Source of the DNA: Aulostomus chinensis
Lineage: Eukaryota; Chordata; Actinopteri; Syngnathiformes; Aulostomidae
Length of the DNA stretch: 64,000 nt
Reading direction: 5' to 3'
NCBI GenBank assembly: GCA_037954235.1
Contig: JBBMOA010000022.1
Location: forward strand, 2,589,001 to 2,653,000
Position 1 is the first letter of the stretch. The number at the start of each line of letters is the position of its first letter. Below are positions 12,317-25,080 of this stretch, in pieces. The translations under genes were made by a program, and so were the position numbers. Under the pieces are notes generated by a model. The model was not told the DNA's origin, made no database searches, and saw only the letters and a program-made list of their open reading frames with translations.

Positions 12317-13317
12317 CAGTGTTCATTTCGTTCATGAAATACATGTCGAAAGGTCTTCGTTGACGACCTTTTTTTAAATGTCTAAGACAAGACGTTGACG
12401 AGCTAAAAGTAGATCTTTGATCATAAAAACGAGGATGAAATGTTTCATTTCTGTTGATGAGACTGAGACAGGACTGGAGTGTGAGTGGTGTGCTACTGCA
12501 CATTCAAAGTGCTTGATATTTTCCCCAATTGTGTGTCTAGTCTGTCTGTCAAAATGCATCCCTGTCATTGGTTGAATTGGTTGAGGGACATGCGCAGCGG
12601 GAACCCCTGCCAGATGTCAGAACGACAGCAAGTTAATGACGTGACGGCAAGTTCAGCACAAAAGGGGTTTGGAACAAAGATTAACTATACGGGCGCACTT
12701 CAGTGGCCACCCAGCGGAAAGGAAAACTGGCTGCACCGAACTAACAGGAGATGGAGAGACGCCCTGTGGCTTCAAGTCAGGCGGCAAGAACACAACCAGT
12801 CTCAAGAGACACTTAAAGGTGCACCACCCCTCCATTTATGACACGGTAAATTAGCTAACTGTAGCGGCTAATGTTAAATGATAAGTCCTGATGCTAACTA
12901 GCGTGAAGTCAATGTCACCGGGCAGTTGCTAAGTCCACTGGCAAATTTCTAGCATGTGAAATGCGCTTACTGCCTCAGATCGGACAGGACAGCCCAGCAG
13001 CATCTCAGAGACGTCTGGAGACATCCGCCTGAGGTCAGGAGTCCGTGGATTTCAGGTGAAGTCATGAGTGAAATGTTGCTCTGTGAATTTCAACACTTAA
13101 TACAACCTGTCACCTTCGTTCCAGTTTTCGATGCCTGTATTAGCCTAATTGAATTATTTTAAAAAGAGAAAACATTTTCACTAAGAGTCGAGTAAAATGT
13201 AAGGACTTTTCTATGAAAATTTCAAGGAAAACAAAGACTAAAATGTGACTAAAACTAATAAGTACTTTCGCCTAAAGACCAAGTCTAAATCTAAAGTAGC
13301 TGCCAAAATTAACACCG
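12317..13317 (+). mobile_element. hAT-type DNA transposon remnant with BED-finger relic
   Basis: The left terminus CAGTGTTCATTTCG and the reverse complement of the right terminus, CGGTGTTAATTTTG, form an imperfect inverted repeat. They are flanked by TTGTCATC (12309-12316) and TCGTCTTC (13318-13325), which agree at 6 of 8 bases, as expected for a decayed 8-bp hAT target-site duplication. Subterminal sequence is rich in ACTAAAA/TCGTTGACGA-type motifs seen in fish hAT elements. The interior codes a BED zinc finger but no recognisable catalytic domain, so this is an internally deleted, non-autonomous copy. Confidence 0.7.
12669..12854 (+). pseudogene. BED-type zinc finger fragment of a hAT transposase
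   Basis: The reading frame contains GGKNTTSLKRHLKVHHPSI, the second half of a BED finger (the H-x4-H zinc-ligand region after the two Cys). Upstream TGCTEL and GETPCG supply the Cys positions. BED fingers bind DNA at transposon ends and are the N-terminal domain of hAT transposases and ZBED genes. The frame stops soon after the finger (TAA/TAG near 12851) and no RNaseH-like or dimerisation domain follows within the element. A domesticated single-exon ZBED gene is unlikely for that reason. Confidence 0.65.
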
Positions 13318-13325
13318 TCGTCTTC

Positions 13326-16300
13326 CTGATCTTTCCAGAGAAGAAGAGCGATGCCGTGAACATGAGTTGCATTTTAATGCCCAGAGCCCTTCAACAAACA
13401 TTAAAGTGGGAATTTCACCCCCAAAAATGAAACCTCAGTCATAATCTACCCTCCCGATGGTGATGGAGGGAATCAACAACCGAAGTGAATGGAGATGAAA
13501 AGAAAAGCAAAAAAAAAAAATCAGTTGAGAGCATTTTTAATATCCAGAAATTCCCGTCACGAACGCACTGAGCTCACAGTGACAGTTTCAAACCCTGACC
13601 ACACACTTCCGACAGTTAGCCTCGCTGCTGATGTGACATTGTGTCACTTCCTGTCTTCAAACGCATCCTTGCAGGTTGTTGACCTGTGACTCAGAAACGG
13701 TTATGCACGAAAGCTTCGGCCAACAAGTGCAGCTGGCGGAGACTTCAGAGTGGCGCGCAGACTTGGACGGAGGGAAGTGGTGAGAGCAGCAGTCACGACT
13801 CCAGACGTTTGAATTCTCTCAACCAAACTGAGACACACGCTCGCCTAACGAGGCAGGGCAGAGAGGTGGGGGAACGGGAGACGCAGGCTGCAGGGCCGCG
13901 GCTGACCAGGACTGATTAACTGACTGGACACAGGTGATTCCTTAAAAAAAAAAGATGGCAAACTGGCAAAGACAGGAAATGTCAAGCACACAAAGACACA
14001 GGAGGAGCTTTTCAAAATAAAACAGGAACTGACCAGATGGACTCAAAACACTTGAAACACAAACTAGAGACATACCAATGAAAAACACACCGATGAAAAA
14101 CAAGAAAATGGTTCTATCTGTGTGTCCCCGCTCTGGAGGCTAATTTTTTTAAGGGTCGTCCGTCCTTTCCTGGCTTCATCGTTTCATCAGATTAGACACA
14201 AACGTCCACTGATCTGGAACATCGAGACTGATCCAGTCCCAGGTGGTTTCAATCCTGATGTGGATGTTCTGGTTCAGGATCAGCTGTCTGTCTACATTAT
14301 GTTAACTTCCTTTACCGCGTGGGCCTCCGTGTTGGAAGGGGGCGTCTCCAGTGAAAGCCTGTTAGCAAACCGGCTTCGAGCTCATTCCCTGTGTCCTGAA
14401 ATATCGCGCTAACGAGACTGTGACGGCGGGCAGCAGCTGTGGAAGTGGAGCATGTTCAGACATGTCAGATTATACCAGTGATAAGAAGTGAGCAGCTGTT
14501 GGCTCGGGTTATGTGAAACACACGTGTGTGTGTTTCAACATGTAAGGTTTCAAAGGTTCACTTGCAAACTGTTCGCGCGCTCGGTCACAACTCGCCTCCG
14601 TCATCCAGTCATTGAGATCATTTTGGATGTGTGGCGTTTCCAGAGGTCAGGCGTGAACTGGCGCTCCCCAGTTTAACAGCTAACGCCTCCAGAAGGTGTT
14701 GGATGTTGGACGTGTTTGGCAGACACGTCGACACAAACGGAACATGTTTCCTGATTATTTGAGGGGAAAAAACGCAACTTCACTCCTTACGTGTTTATAT
14801 TTGGATTTCAAGACGTTCTACTCGCATATTTAAAGAATTCGCTAAGACAAGGATTGTTTATTTTGTGCAGACTGTGTGTGGGGGTGGATTTATTGGTTAG
14901 AAAATCACGTTGGAAGATTAGTCATCTTGACTTCTGCTTCAATCGAAAAAGGGAGGACGAGGATGCCAGCGAGACGAGACTGTGACGAGAGCTTCTTATC
15001 AGATCCAACAAGAGTCACATCGTATGCGCTGTCTCGTCTGGCCGTCTGTCACTTTCTCTGAGGCTAATTTAATCACCCTCTGCCTCCAGGAACAAAATAA
15101 ACACGGTAGCCAAAACTTTCAGGTTACCAAGAACTGCAATGTAGACAAACGTCGGTGCAACATTAGAACAGCAAACTCATTATAAATAATTGCCACAAGG
15201 GGAAATGCAGAAGCAGGTAAAGGGTCACGCAACTGTGCCTTTACGTTCTCAGTGTAAATGAACATTTGTGGTAAATTTGGAGAAATTTCAGCCGCCGAGT
15301 CTGAATTTTTAAATTGTCGGGGTGTGATTCTCGCCGTGAGGGCAGAACTGACGTGGCTGTTGAGGCTGTTTAGACAAGACTCCCAGGAAGAACTGCTCCA
15401 AAAACACCACAACACTGTCTTAAAGCGGGAGCTGATGGATTTGGGGTTCTCCCAATCAGATCTGGGAAACGTTTAATACAAAATCAATAGCAGACAGCTG
15501 AGGATTGGTGTTCTCCCGGTTCTCTCTCTCGCTCTCTCTTTGAAGAACGTTAAATAAAAACCAAACCGCTGTTCTCTGGTTACAACGCTCCACTTTAAAA
15601 GTGCCGTTTTTAATTAAATGAGATATTTCACAGTAAACTCAGAAAAAACTTCAGTACCTCGCTAGCCCCTAGGCATGCTAATGCTAGCAATACCCCTTAG
15701 CAGGGAGTGCTAGCTAAACTGAATGTCATCTCATGTCACCTCTGGAGGACTCTTTCCACCTGCTGCTAGCCTGCTGGCTACTAGCCTTTCTCACTGGGCC
15801 GTGACCTTCAATCTGTAAACTGGATGGACGTGGTGGTCCGTGGCGTAGCTCCCTCATAGGCTAACATTAGCTTTACACGGCTGACCATTGTGGTGATGCA
15901 TCAAAGTGGTGTTCAGTAGTGAGGCCGATGGAGTCGAGAGCAGAGCCGTTCCCCTTCCCTGGAGGCAAATACATCAACGCCATGAACACGGTGCTCCGGC
16001 TTGTGACCCTGAATCTTCACCAAAATAACTTTAACAAAGTCACGGTGACGACAAATTGTTGCATTTACTCCAAAATATATTTTAGGCTTCATTGTTTAAA
16101 CAAGGAAGGTTTTTATTCAACCTCGTGTCAGTTTCAGAACCAAACATTGGCTGTCAGGCTGCAGGAAGCACTTGCCAGCCATCACAGCAGACCTCATCCC
16201 CGGCCACGTGTTTCCTCTGGCTTCTGAGGCTGGAAACTATTTATAACACCCATCACCAGACATAAGCAATCAGAAAAGAGACGTAAGGTGAGCAAAGTAT

Positions 16301-18460
16301 TTTTATTGCAACAGACAAGATATGAGAATAATGATTCAGGAAACTGTTCATATCTGACGGGATGAGCCTCCTGGACGGGAATCAGGAATGAGATCCGAGG
16401 CATGTCAGACACAACCCCGCACTCCCTCCTGCTCCAGAAATTCCAGAGGAGGCCGACGCCAGTTATTTTAGTCTTTGCTTTGATTTCATGCTTCAGTTAT
16501 TGTCAATGGGAAGATTTGGCTGTTGTTGGGCTGCCGTGCTGAATGCCTGTTGAGTGTGTTGGTTCATTCAGTCGGTGGATCCCCTCGACAGTGCGCCTCC
16601 AGTGCCTCGAACTCAGTCAAAGTCTGGTTAGGGACTAAAACGCCTGGTTAAAGTGACCCTTCGCCAAAAAAAAAAAACAAAAAAAAAAAAATTGTTCTGG
16701 AGAAGTTGCTGGAAACGAACACAGACCAAAGATGAGCAACAGCACAGTTTTGAACAGGTGGTTTTAAACCTGACAGGTAAGGTCCTCCTGGGGTTGTGGC
16801 GCCTGTCAGGGTTCCATGGAGGGGAGGGGAGTTGCTCACGAAATTGTTAGCGAATCGTATCAAAGAGACGCAATTTGCTCCAACGACAACTACGACTACG
16901 CTCTCAAAGTTACCGACTCACCCAAACATAAAACACTTCACTCATTCATTTTCAAAACGGTGTAGCGCTAGAATTTATCTCTATTTTTTGGGGCTTTTTG
17001 TCATAATAAATAACCGAACAATTCGGAATTTTGTTGTTTTATTTTCAAAGTTAAACAGAAGCACCTCCAGCTCCTCCGGCAAACCTCCTTTTTGGTCATA
17101 AAAGAGTGAAAAAACCAAAAACCTGTGTTTGCCAGTCATTTGCATGCTGCCTCCCCCGCACGCCCCTTCACTGCTGCATTCCTCGCATTCCTCCAGCGAG
17201 CAGAGGCCAGAGGAGAAAAGCATGTTCAAAAGTTGGAGATACAGAGGCCGTGGGTAGTTGAGGAAATGATGAAACAGTGGGTTTGTCTGTGAAAACCACT
17301 ATTTAGGACACCCCCCACACCTCCCGCCGCACACAAACACACAGCAGGAACATTACCCCATATGGCATTTGCTTTTGATGACAAAGGAGGCCGAGCGACC
17401 GTTATGACGTGCTTCCCTCTGTTTCCAAGCTTCACTTCTTCAGCAACTTTCACTGAAAAAAAAGGTCAACAGTTTAGCATTTGATGCCAGACGCCATCTG
17501 TGGTCCAACCCCCTCCAACCCCCCATGACTGGAACATACCGTGAATTTAAAAAGCAAACAGGGAAACAGAAAACGGGAGTGATGGCGTATTTCAAGAGCA
17601 CTTTCTCATGTGATGATATTTTGCGTCCAGGTGGGAGGACGTTTAAGAAGAGAAAAACAGTTCAGAAGAAGCAGGAAACTCGTTGCTTCTTGGAAATATG
17701 ACGTCATTTTAAGATGCAATTTGATCCCACTGGCCATGCAGCCTCGACGTGAGCCAAGCCATGAGTGCATGAATGAAGTGAGCAAGACAATCGATTCACT
17801 TTTAGCTGACAGTTTTTCCTGAGTGACTCTCTTTTCTTACTCAGCAAATGTCATGAAACAAACATTTCATCTGCTTGACTCTGGGGAAATGCGAGTGAAC
17901 ATGCAAACTCCCAGCCACCCTGAGGGTACCTGCTAATTGTTCTGATATGTTTTGTTTTACGTGATAATTATTCCAGGAACTAAAACGTGACCCCGAGGAG
18001 ATGCCATGGATGCAGAGAATCACTGTCTTATCATACATTTTCTGTCTGATAGCTCTTCTTGTTTCTCACAGAGGTTTGTAGTCTGTTTGTAGTCCGACAG
18101 GAAGTGGTCATCTCCATGGCTCCCCAGCCAGCAGCCAATGGGATTCTTCCGTGGGATATTTGGATGATTGAGTCAGAAAATCAGCTCTGTAGTGAACAAA
18201 AGCTGATGAGGCTTTGTTCATCTTTTATTATGTCCGGATGGCGGCAAAGCTAGCGTTAGCCTATGAAGGAACTGCACCACAGTCACATGACTTCAACGTT
18301 GCCATTCGACCACTCCCTACCAGTGTTGCCAACTTTGCGTCTTTGTCACCAGCAAGTGGTCAAGAAATCTCACACAAGAAAAAAAATCTAGTGACGTTTT
18401 CAGGACTTTGGGAGAATGTTTGACATGAAAGCGCATTACTCTGTTCCCCAGTTCTGTTCC
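13326..18460. other. non-coding, one probable decayed repeat at 13790-14110
   Basis: The segment 13790-14110 has the composition of a retrotransposon end (GGACACAGGTGATT, A-rich tract, AAAATAAAACAGGAACTGACC) but has no definable boundaries. A-tracts occur at 13509 and 16669-16690, the latter interrupted. The motif GCTAGC recurs around 15660-15780. No exon pair, RNA gene or intact element is supported. Confidence 0.4.
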
Positions 18461-18522
18461 CCACCGGAGCCCACCGGAGCCCACCGGAGCCCACCGGAGC
18501 CCAACCCCCCCCCCCCCCCCCC
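18461..18522. repeat. 10-bp minisatellite (CCACCGGAGC) plus poly-C
   Basis: About four units of CCACCGGAGC, followed by CCAA and a run of about 18 C (18505-18522). Confidence 0.9.
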
Positions 18523-19540
18523 AAGCACTCTGGCAGTCTCACAGCGTAGCAGCGCAGCGGTTCTGGTTGCAGCCACCGCAGAGAAGATCCACACCTCCAT
18601 GAGGTCACAAAGTCATGCTCAGCAGTCACTAAATGACGAAATAAATCAATGACAAATTTAATAATTCTCAACTGGACGCCTGTCCATCAGGCACGTTTGT
18701 AAGTTCACCTTAAAATCACAAAGTTTTTATGATTTTTGAAGCAGAAGTCCAACCATTAGAAGCGCAAAGCTAATGCTATGCTACACCATGCATGAACACT
18801 GTTGTGGACATGCCACATCACCTTTATATATATTTCACTATATAATAGTAATTTTGAAGAACAATACCACATTGAACACATGTTCATGTAGCATTCAGCC
18901 ACTTTGACGGTTTATGAAGTCCTCGTGCGGCAGCGAGGTAGCCTGCTAGCTTGCTAATGGAGCCACGTTTTGGTGACTTGTTTGGTCAGTTGATGGATGA
19001 AAGTTGTGAAGGAATCCCGTGACGTTTCAATCTCCACTGGAAAAATGATGAATGTCATTGTGATGTACCATGATTGCCACGGAACCGTGTTTATGTAAAA
19101 TATTGTATTGGTTCATATCTTGTTCTCCTCTTTTGAAGCGAATGATTTTCAACCCCAACCCTTCAAGACTCTGTTTCGAGGGTTAGCGGCAAAACTGAGC
19201 CACGGGATCGGGCCTTTGATTCAGACATTTAGCCGAGAATTCCCTCAGTAATCCCCCCGAAGCTGAGACGAGGGAGCTGGGTGACTCAGTTCCAGGTTTG
19301 AGGACTCGTTGCCGCGTCACTCAGTTGTTGGTCTGCAAACTAAAATTAAAGGGCGCATCCCGGTCAGACGGCGCTCACCGTCTGTTTCAGGTTTCCTTTT
19401 TCATATCCACTCAATTCCGTCTGATTCCTTAAGGTTACGTCTAAAGAAAAACTACAAAACCAAATAGCCAGGTAATCTGTTCAGATTAATTTTGAACTGG
19501 AATTTGGAGAGAGGTAAATCCTACCAGATTACCCTGCTGT

Positions 19541-19554
19541 GCGCCCCCTGCTGG
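19541..19554 (-). promoter_or_regulatory. CTCF-type motif, perfect core
   Basis: CCAGCAGGGGGCGC on the minus strand matches CCASYAGRKGGCRS at all 14 positions. It lies in an otherwise featureless stretch just left of the microsatellite-rich segment. Confidence 0.45.
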
Positions 19555-19906
19555 AGGCGTTGTGCGCTGCCCTGGGGAAACCGTTGAAATGCTGAGGACG
19601 GATTGCAACAGTTGTGTTTCCTCTGTCTTTCCCACTCTTGTTCATCACAGATTATCAGAACTCTAGAAATTCCCCAAGGGCAACACCTCTAAAGTGAGAT
19701 TTCTTCTTGCTCAAGACTTGGGTCTATTAGCTGTCCTGGCGAAAAGACACACCAAAGAACCCAGTATGACCACAGGCTGGTAAGTGGTGGAGCAGCTGGG
19801 GGTCCTGAGAGGAAGAGGAGGAGAGAGCTGGTCAATTTAATTCATCATTAATGACCCCCCCCCAGCCGGCGATCTTCTCTTTGTGAAACTAAATCAGCAA
19901 AGAAGG

Positions 19907-19908
<2 letters not shown>

Positions 19909-19981
<73 letters not shown>
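19909..19981. repeat. (GT)n microsatellite, 36 units
   Basis: Uninterrupted GT tract, the first of a run of simple repeats extending to 22730. Confidence 0.97.
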
Positions 19982-19982
<1 letters not shown>

Positions 19983-20361
19983 TTGTGCTGCTGGTTATTC
20001 TGGCACAACTTTCACGTGTGAACAACAGATTCATTTTCTAGACTTAATTCGACAAAACAAAAGAGGAGGTGATGTCAGCATCCGAAAGGGGAAGGGGGGG
20101 GGGGGGGGGGAGGGGTTGGGTGGAGGGCAGGATTGCTCAATTTTCTTGCTCATCATTTTATTTATGATTTATTTGATTTCAGAGTCAACTCGACAAACAA
20201 AGACATCACAATCTTTTTCAGAGGAGGGTTTAGTGTGTGTTGGGGGGGGCAGCGTGGGCGTCGATGCTGAATGGCGACGATGGCTGATGACTCAGGTGAT
20301 GTGTCATACTCTATGCTATAAAGGGGAACTTTTACATTTGTCCTCAAACACATTGACTGTA

Positions 20362-20412
20362 TACACACACTCACACGCGCACACACGCACGTACACACAC
20401 ACACACACACAC
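20362..20412. repeat. Imperfect (AC)n microsatellite
   Basis: AC tract with TC, GC and GT interruptions in its left half. Confidence 0.9.
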
Positions 20413-20493
20413 TGGACTGTGGATGTTAGTTTACTACGGCGGCAGCACAAAGATGAAATGTAAGTTTGTTTAAAAAACTTTTAAAGATTATCT

Positions 20494-20496
<3 letters not shown>

Positions 20497-20541
<45 letters not shown>
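20497..20541. repeat. (GT)n microsatellite
   Basis: Pure GT tract of about 22 units. Confidence 0.95.
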
Positions 20542-20542
<1 letters not shown>

Positions 20543-20766
20543 AGCTCTTACTTTTTTGTGAGTAAGTGAGTAAATCCGTGAATGAATGAGTGAATGAATG
20601 AGTAAGTGTTGTGGTTGAGCCGCACTGTTGAACTTTACCGTCTCTCGCTCTTACACTTGATGGCCACAAACAACACATCAGCGTTCGACCAGCTGGAGCT
20701 CTGATTGGCTGTGGGTTTTGATGGTGGTAATTAATAATTTCTTATCTTGTCACTTGGTTAATGACT

Positions 20767-20774
20767 TACACACA

Positions 20775-20824
<50 letters not shown>
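20767..20824. repeat. (CA)n microsatellite
   Basis: CA tract of about 28 units with one CT interruption near its left end. Confidence 0.95.
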
Positions 20825-20827
<3 letters not shown>

Positions 20828-21237
20828 CTACTTGCAGGTAAATCCTAGCGCTGGGCTGAAATGCGACTCTATAGGAATCGTACCTCAATAACAGCGTTTG
20901 TTGTGTGCCTTTTTTTGTTCTAACCTTGTGTGCAGTCGACCAGTCGCTCTAGAATCGGCGTTGCTGGAGTCTCTGTATGCTCGACGTTGCTACAACATGT
21001 TTAGAGCAACTTGGAAGCTCCCAAAAACCCCTCCATACGTATTTGTGTCATTGTGGTAAATGTAACGCACACTTGCATTGTGAAGTCGGCCTGAGCCGGT
21101 GTGCGTTCAGGATTCTGAGGGGAGTTATTTTCTTCTGCCACCTGTCACCGACATGTGGGCCACCTAGAAGACCTTTGAGACAACCCTGATTTTATTATTA
21201 TTTTTTAAATGGTGTGATACAGAAAGAGAAAATAAAA

Positions 21238-21239
<2 letters not shown>

Positions 21240-21308
<69 letters not shown>
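21240..21308. repeat. (GT)n microsatellite, 34 units
   Basis: Uninterrupted GT tract. On the minus strand it yields long poly Thr-His frames, which are artefacts. Confidence 0.97.
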
Positions 21309-21311
<3 letters not shown>

Positions 21312-21790
21312 GACAATTGCCGCACCAACAGCAAGTTTTTGGTGAATGTACGCACAGTTTAATGAATTATGCACCTGTGGATGTGCAGGTAAAACGCTGA
21401 CAGACTCCCCGTTGCGAGAAGCTGAAGAGGTTCCTCTCAGTTTCTCTTTTTTTATGTCACCAATGCACCGGAACAAGCAGCAGGGCAGCGGCCATGTTTC
21501 AGTACGGTTACGCCTTGTGCTCTTTCTGAATGATGCTGGAGAACATGCAGAGTCATGTGACCTGATTAAACCTGTTCCCCAATCGCAGAAAAACACCGCT
21601 AGCAGCTTTTTTGACAGAGGAGGAAATGGGGGCTTTGAGTCGGACGTGTGGCGTTGATTCATTTTGTTCTGACTCTGATGCGCGGTTACATTTCTCCTCC
21701 CGCCGTTGCTGTGAGTTCTCGCCACTTTGGGGCTGCGGAAGGTAAAACTAGTGACGTCTGTCCCACGCCAGTCAACTCATAAATCACAGT

Positions 21791-21847
21791 TGATGATGAT
21801 GATGATGATGATGATGATATTACATGGCACTATTCAGTGAGTAGGTA

Positions 21848-21883
<36 letters not shown>
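21791..21883. repeat. (GAT)n followed by (GT)n
   Basis: A GAT trinucleotide tract of about nine units (21791-21818) lies 32 bp left of a GT tract of 16 units (21851-21883). Confidence 0.95.
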
Positions 21884-21884
<1 letters not shown>

Positions 21885-22655
21885 TTGAGACCGGTGTAAC
21901 ACATGAAGTCTGGCAGGCAGACAATGATGTCATCATTCCACATCATCAGCTCTCTTACTGTAATGTAGTTTGCACAGTCATCCTGAGAGCTAGAATATGT
22001 GGAGGTCACCAGGTCACTGACACCGCGCCGGTGTCCCTGGTGGTCAACCTTGGTACTGTAGCTGCAAGTGGAAACGACAAAAACTGCTGACGCCATCAAG
22101 TTAGCGGTCAAATGTTGTTTGTTTCTGTGGTTGTGAACACTGATTGACTTGATTGGCCACGTTCCATTTCGAGGTGTCAGGTTCTGTGGATTAGAGGAAA
22201 AAGCAGACAGATTAAGGATTAATTCCAGTTACCAAGAGCTGAGCGGTCCCTCCCTGGAGTGATGTCATGCTATCTGTGTCGAGCTTGTTAATGATACATG
22301 AGGAAAGAGGAGATGTGAGAGTGAAGGCTCCGAGCTGCTCTGGAAACAGAGAGGCTTGTTATTGTGCTGCACCTCCGTACGGCGGACATCAACTCAGGAT
22401 TCATCTGTGTTGCTTTGAGTGTATCTCCGTTTCTATATCCCAACACCAGTCTTGTTTTTATATATAAATTCATGTATTTTTTCCTGAAGTTACTGTCCCG
22501 TCGCTCCTGTCCCACACATTCGTAGGAGTCAGACAAGCCTCCAGACAAACCACACACATTCCTCAAGGAGTTCCCCGGTGGAAGCAGATGATGAGAAACA
22601 TGTGGGAAATATCATTCCATAACAAAATGCACCATCTTTCCATCTCCTCCTGACA

Positions 22656-22672
22656 GTGGTGGTGGTGGTGGT

Positions 22673-22725
<53 letters not shown>

Positions 22726-22730
22726 GGGGG
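22656..22730. repeat. Compound (GGT)n(GT)n microsatellite
   Basis: About six GGT units run directly into about 24 GT units and end in GGTGTGTGGGGGGG. Confidence 0.95.
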
Positions 22731-25080
22731 GTATAATGTAATCTTCATTTCTTGATACCTCAAAATGTAGACGGGAAGAACGCGAGAATCAGAATCAAGG
22801 CAGGAATTTGTCCCAGTCAGGATTTTGACACGAGCAGCAACTTGTCAGTGTGTTCAGATATGTTCAGTACGCGTGTGGCTCAGCCAGTGATGATGTCACA
22901 GATGTGCCGACGTCTACTCAGATTTTACACACGGCTAGAATTAACGGGACAGGGAGCGAAATCACTTTGACGCAGCGTTGATGATGACCTTATTGATCCG
23001 TTCTGCTGTCAGGGGCCTCCACAGACGTCTTTTCTCACCGTGAGTCAGACTTTGACTCACCGCCAGTACCTGACAGCGTCTCGCCGGTCTGACAGCACTG
23101 ACAAAGCAGACAGCTGAGTTCAGGTGAGGTGGTGTCAGTTAGCGTCCATCTGCACCAGAGGTTTCTCTCTTTTCTGCTCCTTCTCAGGCTTGAAATGGCC
23201 ATAAACAGATGTTGCCACTCAGATATGGACACAGAGGCGTTGTGATGCTGCTGGAAAATTACCGTCGAGAACATCACGGTGCCGGAGCGGCAACCAGCGG
23301 CAGCGGCTCTCGTGTACACTCACCTACTTGGCAGCGCAAAGAGCTGCAGCAGCATTACAGCTCACAGGAAAAGTGCCTAAGAGGCAGAAGAGAGAATCGG
23401 CCCTCTTTGATCAGCCGAGCAGGTTGTTTCGTCAGCACCGGTCGGCTTCGTCACGCACGCAGCATCAACACACACTTGCTCTGCTTCCGCTCTAATTCGT
23501 GCCCAGTTTCTGCTGAGTCAGGCGCTGCACAAAAACACTGGAGTTTCCTGTGCTTGATCCAGTGAACGCAGCAGCTGGACCTCTAACCCACAACGACAGG
23601 AAGTGACAAGGATTCGTGCAGAAAAAAACAAAACAAAACATCTTGCAACTATTTACTCTTAATTTTTGATGGCAGTCTTCCAGCGAGAGAGCGAGTTTAA
23701 TGCGTTCCTGATCACCGTTCTCCCACTGGAGGGATTCTCACGTGAGCAAACGTACAAAACAACTGATGTCAATTTACACTTCAAAAAGGAAACAATCTGG
23801 ATCACTTTGAATGGACTTCCTGTTTATCTGTAGTTATCTTGGCCTATTTTATAGCAGTGAGTATTTAATCTATCGTTATCTGAGTTGCTTCCCTGTCTCT
23901 CTCTTTTAATACAGTAAAATATTTGAAGTGTTGAATTTAAAGCGTAATTTACAAAACACCTAAAAGCAGATCGAACCAAAAGAGGAGCATTACAAAAGAA
24001 CATCTACACTCAATAATAGAACCACTACCACTTCATGGCTCATTGCATTCACTGTGTTTCCCGTGTGGTTGGGATTTTCCTCTTGACCTTTGACCTCAAT
24101 GAAAGCCATAAAGCCCTGGTGGTAGTGAAAGTGTCAGACACTCGTGAGAAAGTGGAGGTTTTCTCTCTGCAGCCTCAGGCGGCGGCGGCGGCGGCGGCGG
24201 CCCAATGATGTCACCACAGAGAGATTAATCTGAGTCAGAGCGCTGCGCCAGCTCCTTTTTCCACCAGGAGGCCCAGTTCAGGCTGGAAAAACCCACAGCA
24301 TACCTCTCATTCCTGATGCCTGACCCAACACCGACACACTCCTCACAACTCACAGCAGAGAGTGATGGAGGAGTGGAGCCAGGAACCAAGCAGGTTTGGA
24401 GCTGGTCACTGGCGAAGGGAGATGCTAAGCTCTACAAACGCCGTTATTTTATTAAGGTTGTTCACCAAATACAGCAGAGGGGCGGAGCCTGGGCCAAGGA
24501 CGACACCATTACACTTGAGGACAGATGAGTGGGAGCAGGGTTTTTAGATGGGATTTCACGCTGGGATGTTTCCCTTCTGGTGGGTCCAGCAGATCAAATG
24601 TGGTCAGAAACACATCAAGAACTTAAGGGTTCTGGAGGTCAGGTTCATACCCAGAATAACTCAGGACCGGCTCAGCTGCGAGGGCTCTGCAGGGGTTCAA
24701 AGGTTAAAAACCTGGTGATGTCATCAGTGTTACAATGGGGAGGCGGCCATGTTGGATGTTTAGTTATAGAACCGGAAACCGTAGTAAATGGACTCCACGT
24801 GAACTTCATGTCTGAAACGGGTCCCCCAAGTCGTAGCGCCACCTACAGCAAGTAAGAGTAACGTACTTGTGAAAATGGGAGGTGGGAGGTGGGAGGTTAG
24901 GGTTGTGAATTCCCCGCCGTGGGATCAGTGGATGTGTTCTGTTACACACGATCCTGTCTCACCACAGTGAAAAGTTGGTGAGAGCAGCAGTGAGAGCTCA
25001 GCACAGGCTGACGCATGAAGGAACCTCAAAAGCCAAGAGCGCTCCAGTCCTCACCTTTGTATCCTCTCCTTCCATTGCAG
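22731..25080. other. non-coding upstream region of the IL-11 gene, with a GGC tract
   Basis: Contains (GGC)8 at 24178-24201 and no recognised transposon. The first exon and promoter of the IL-11 gene should lie here or just left, but no short ATG exon ending in phase 1 at a convincing donor could be singled out, so none is called. Confidence 0.4.

Noticed and set aside
15660..15780. Cluster of GCTAGC motifs as a possible regulatory array
   Set aside because: GCTAATGCTAGC-type strings are very common in teleost DNA, and no gene lies nearby.
19909..20463. 184-residue frame starting in a GT tract
   Set aside because: The start and much of the sequence are microsatellite-coded; no recognisable domain.
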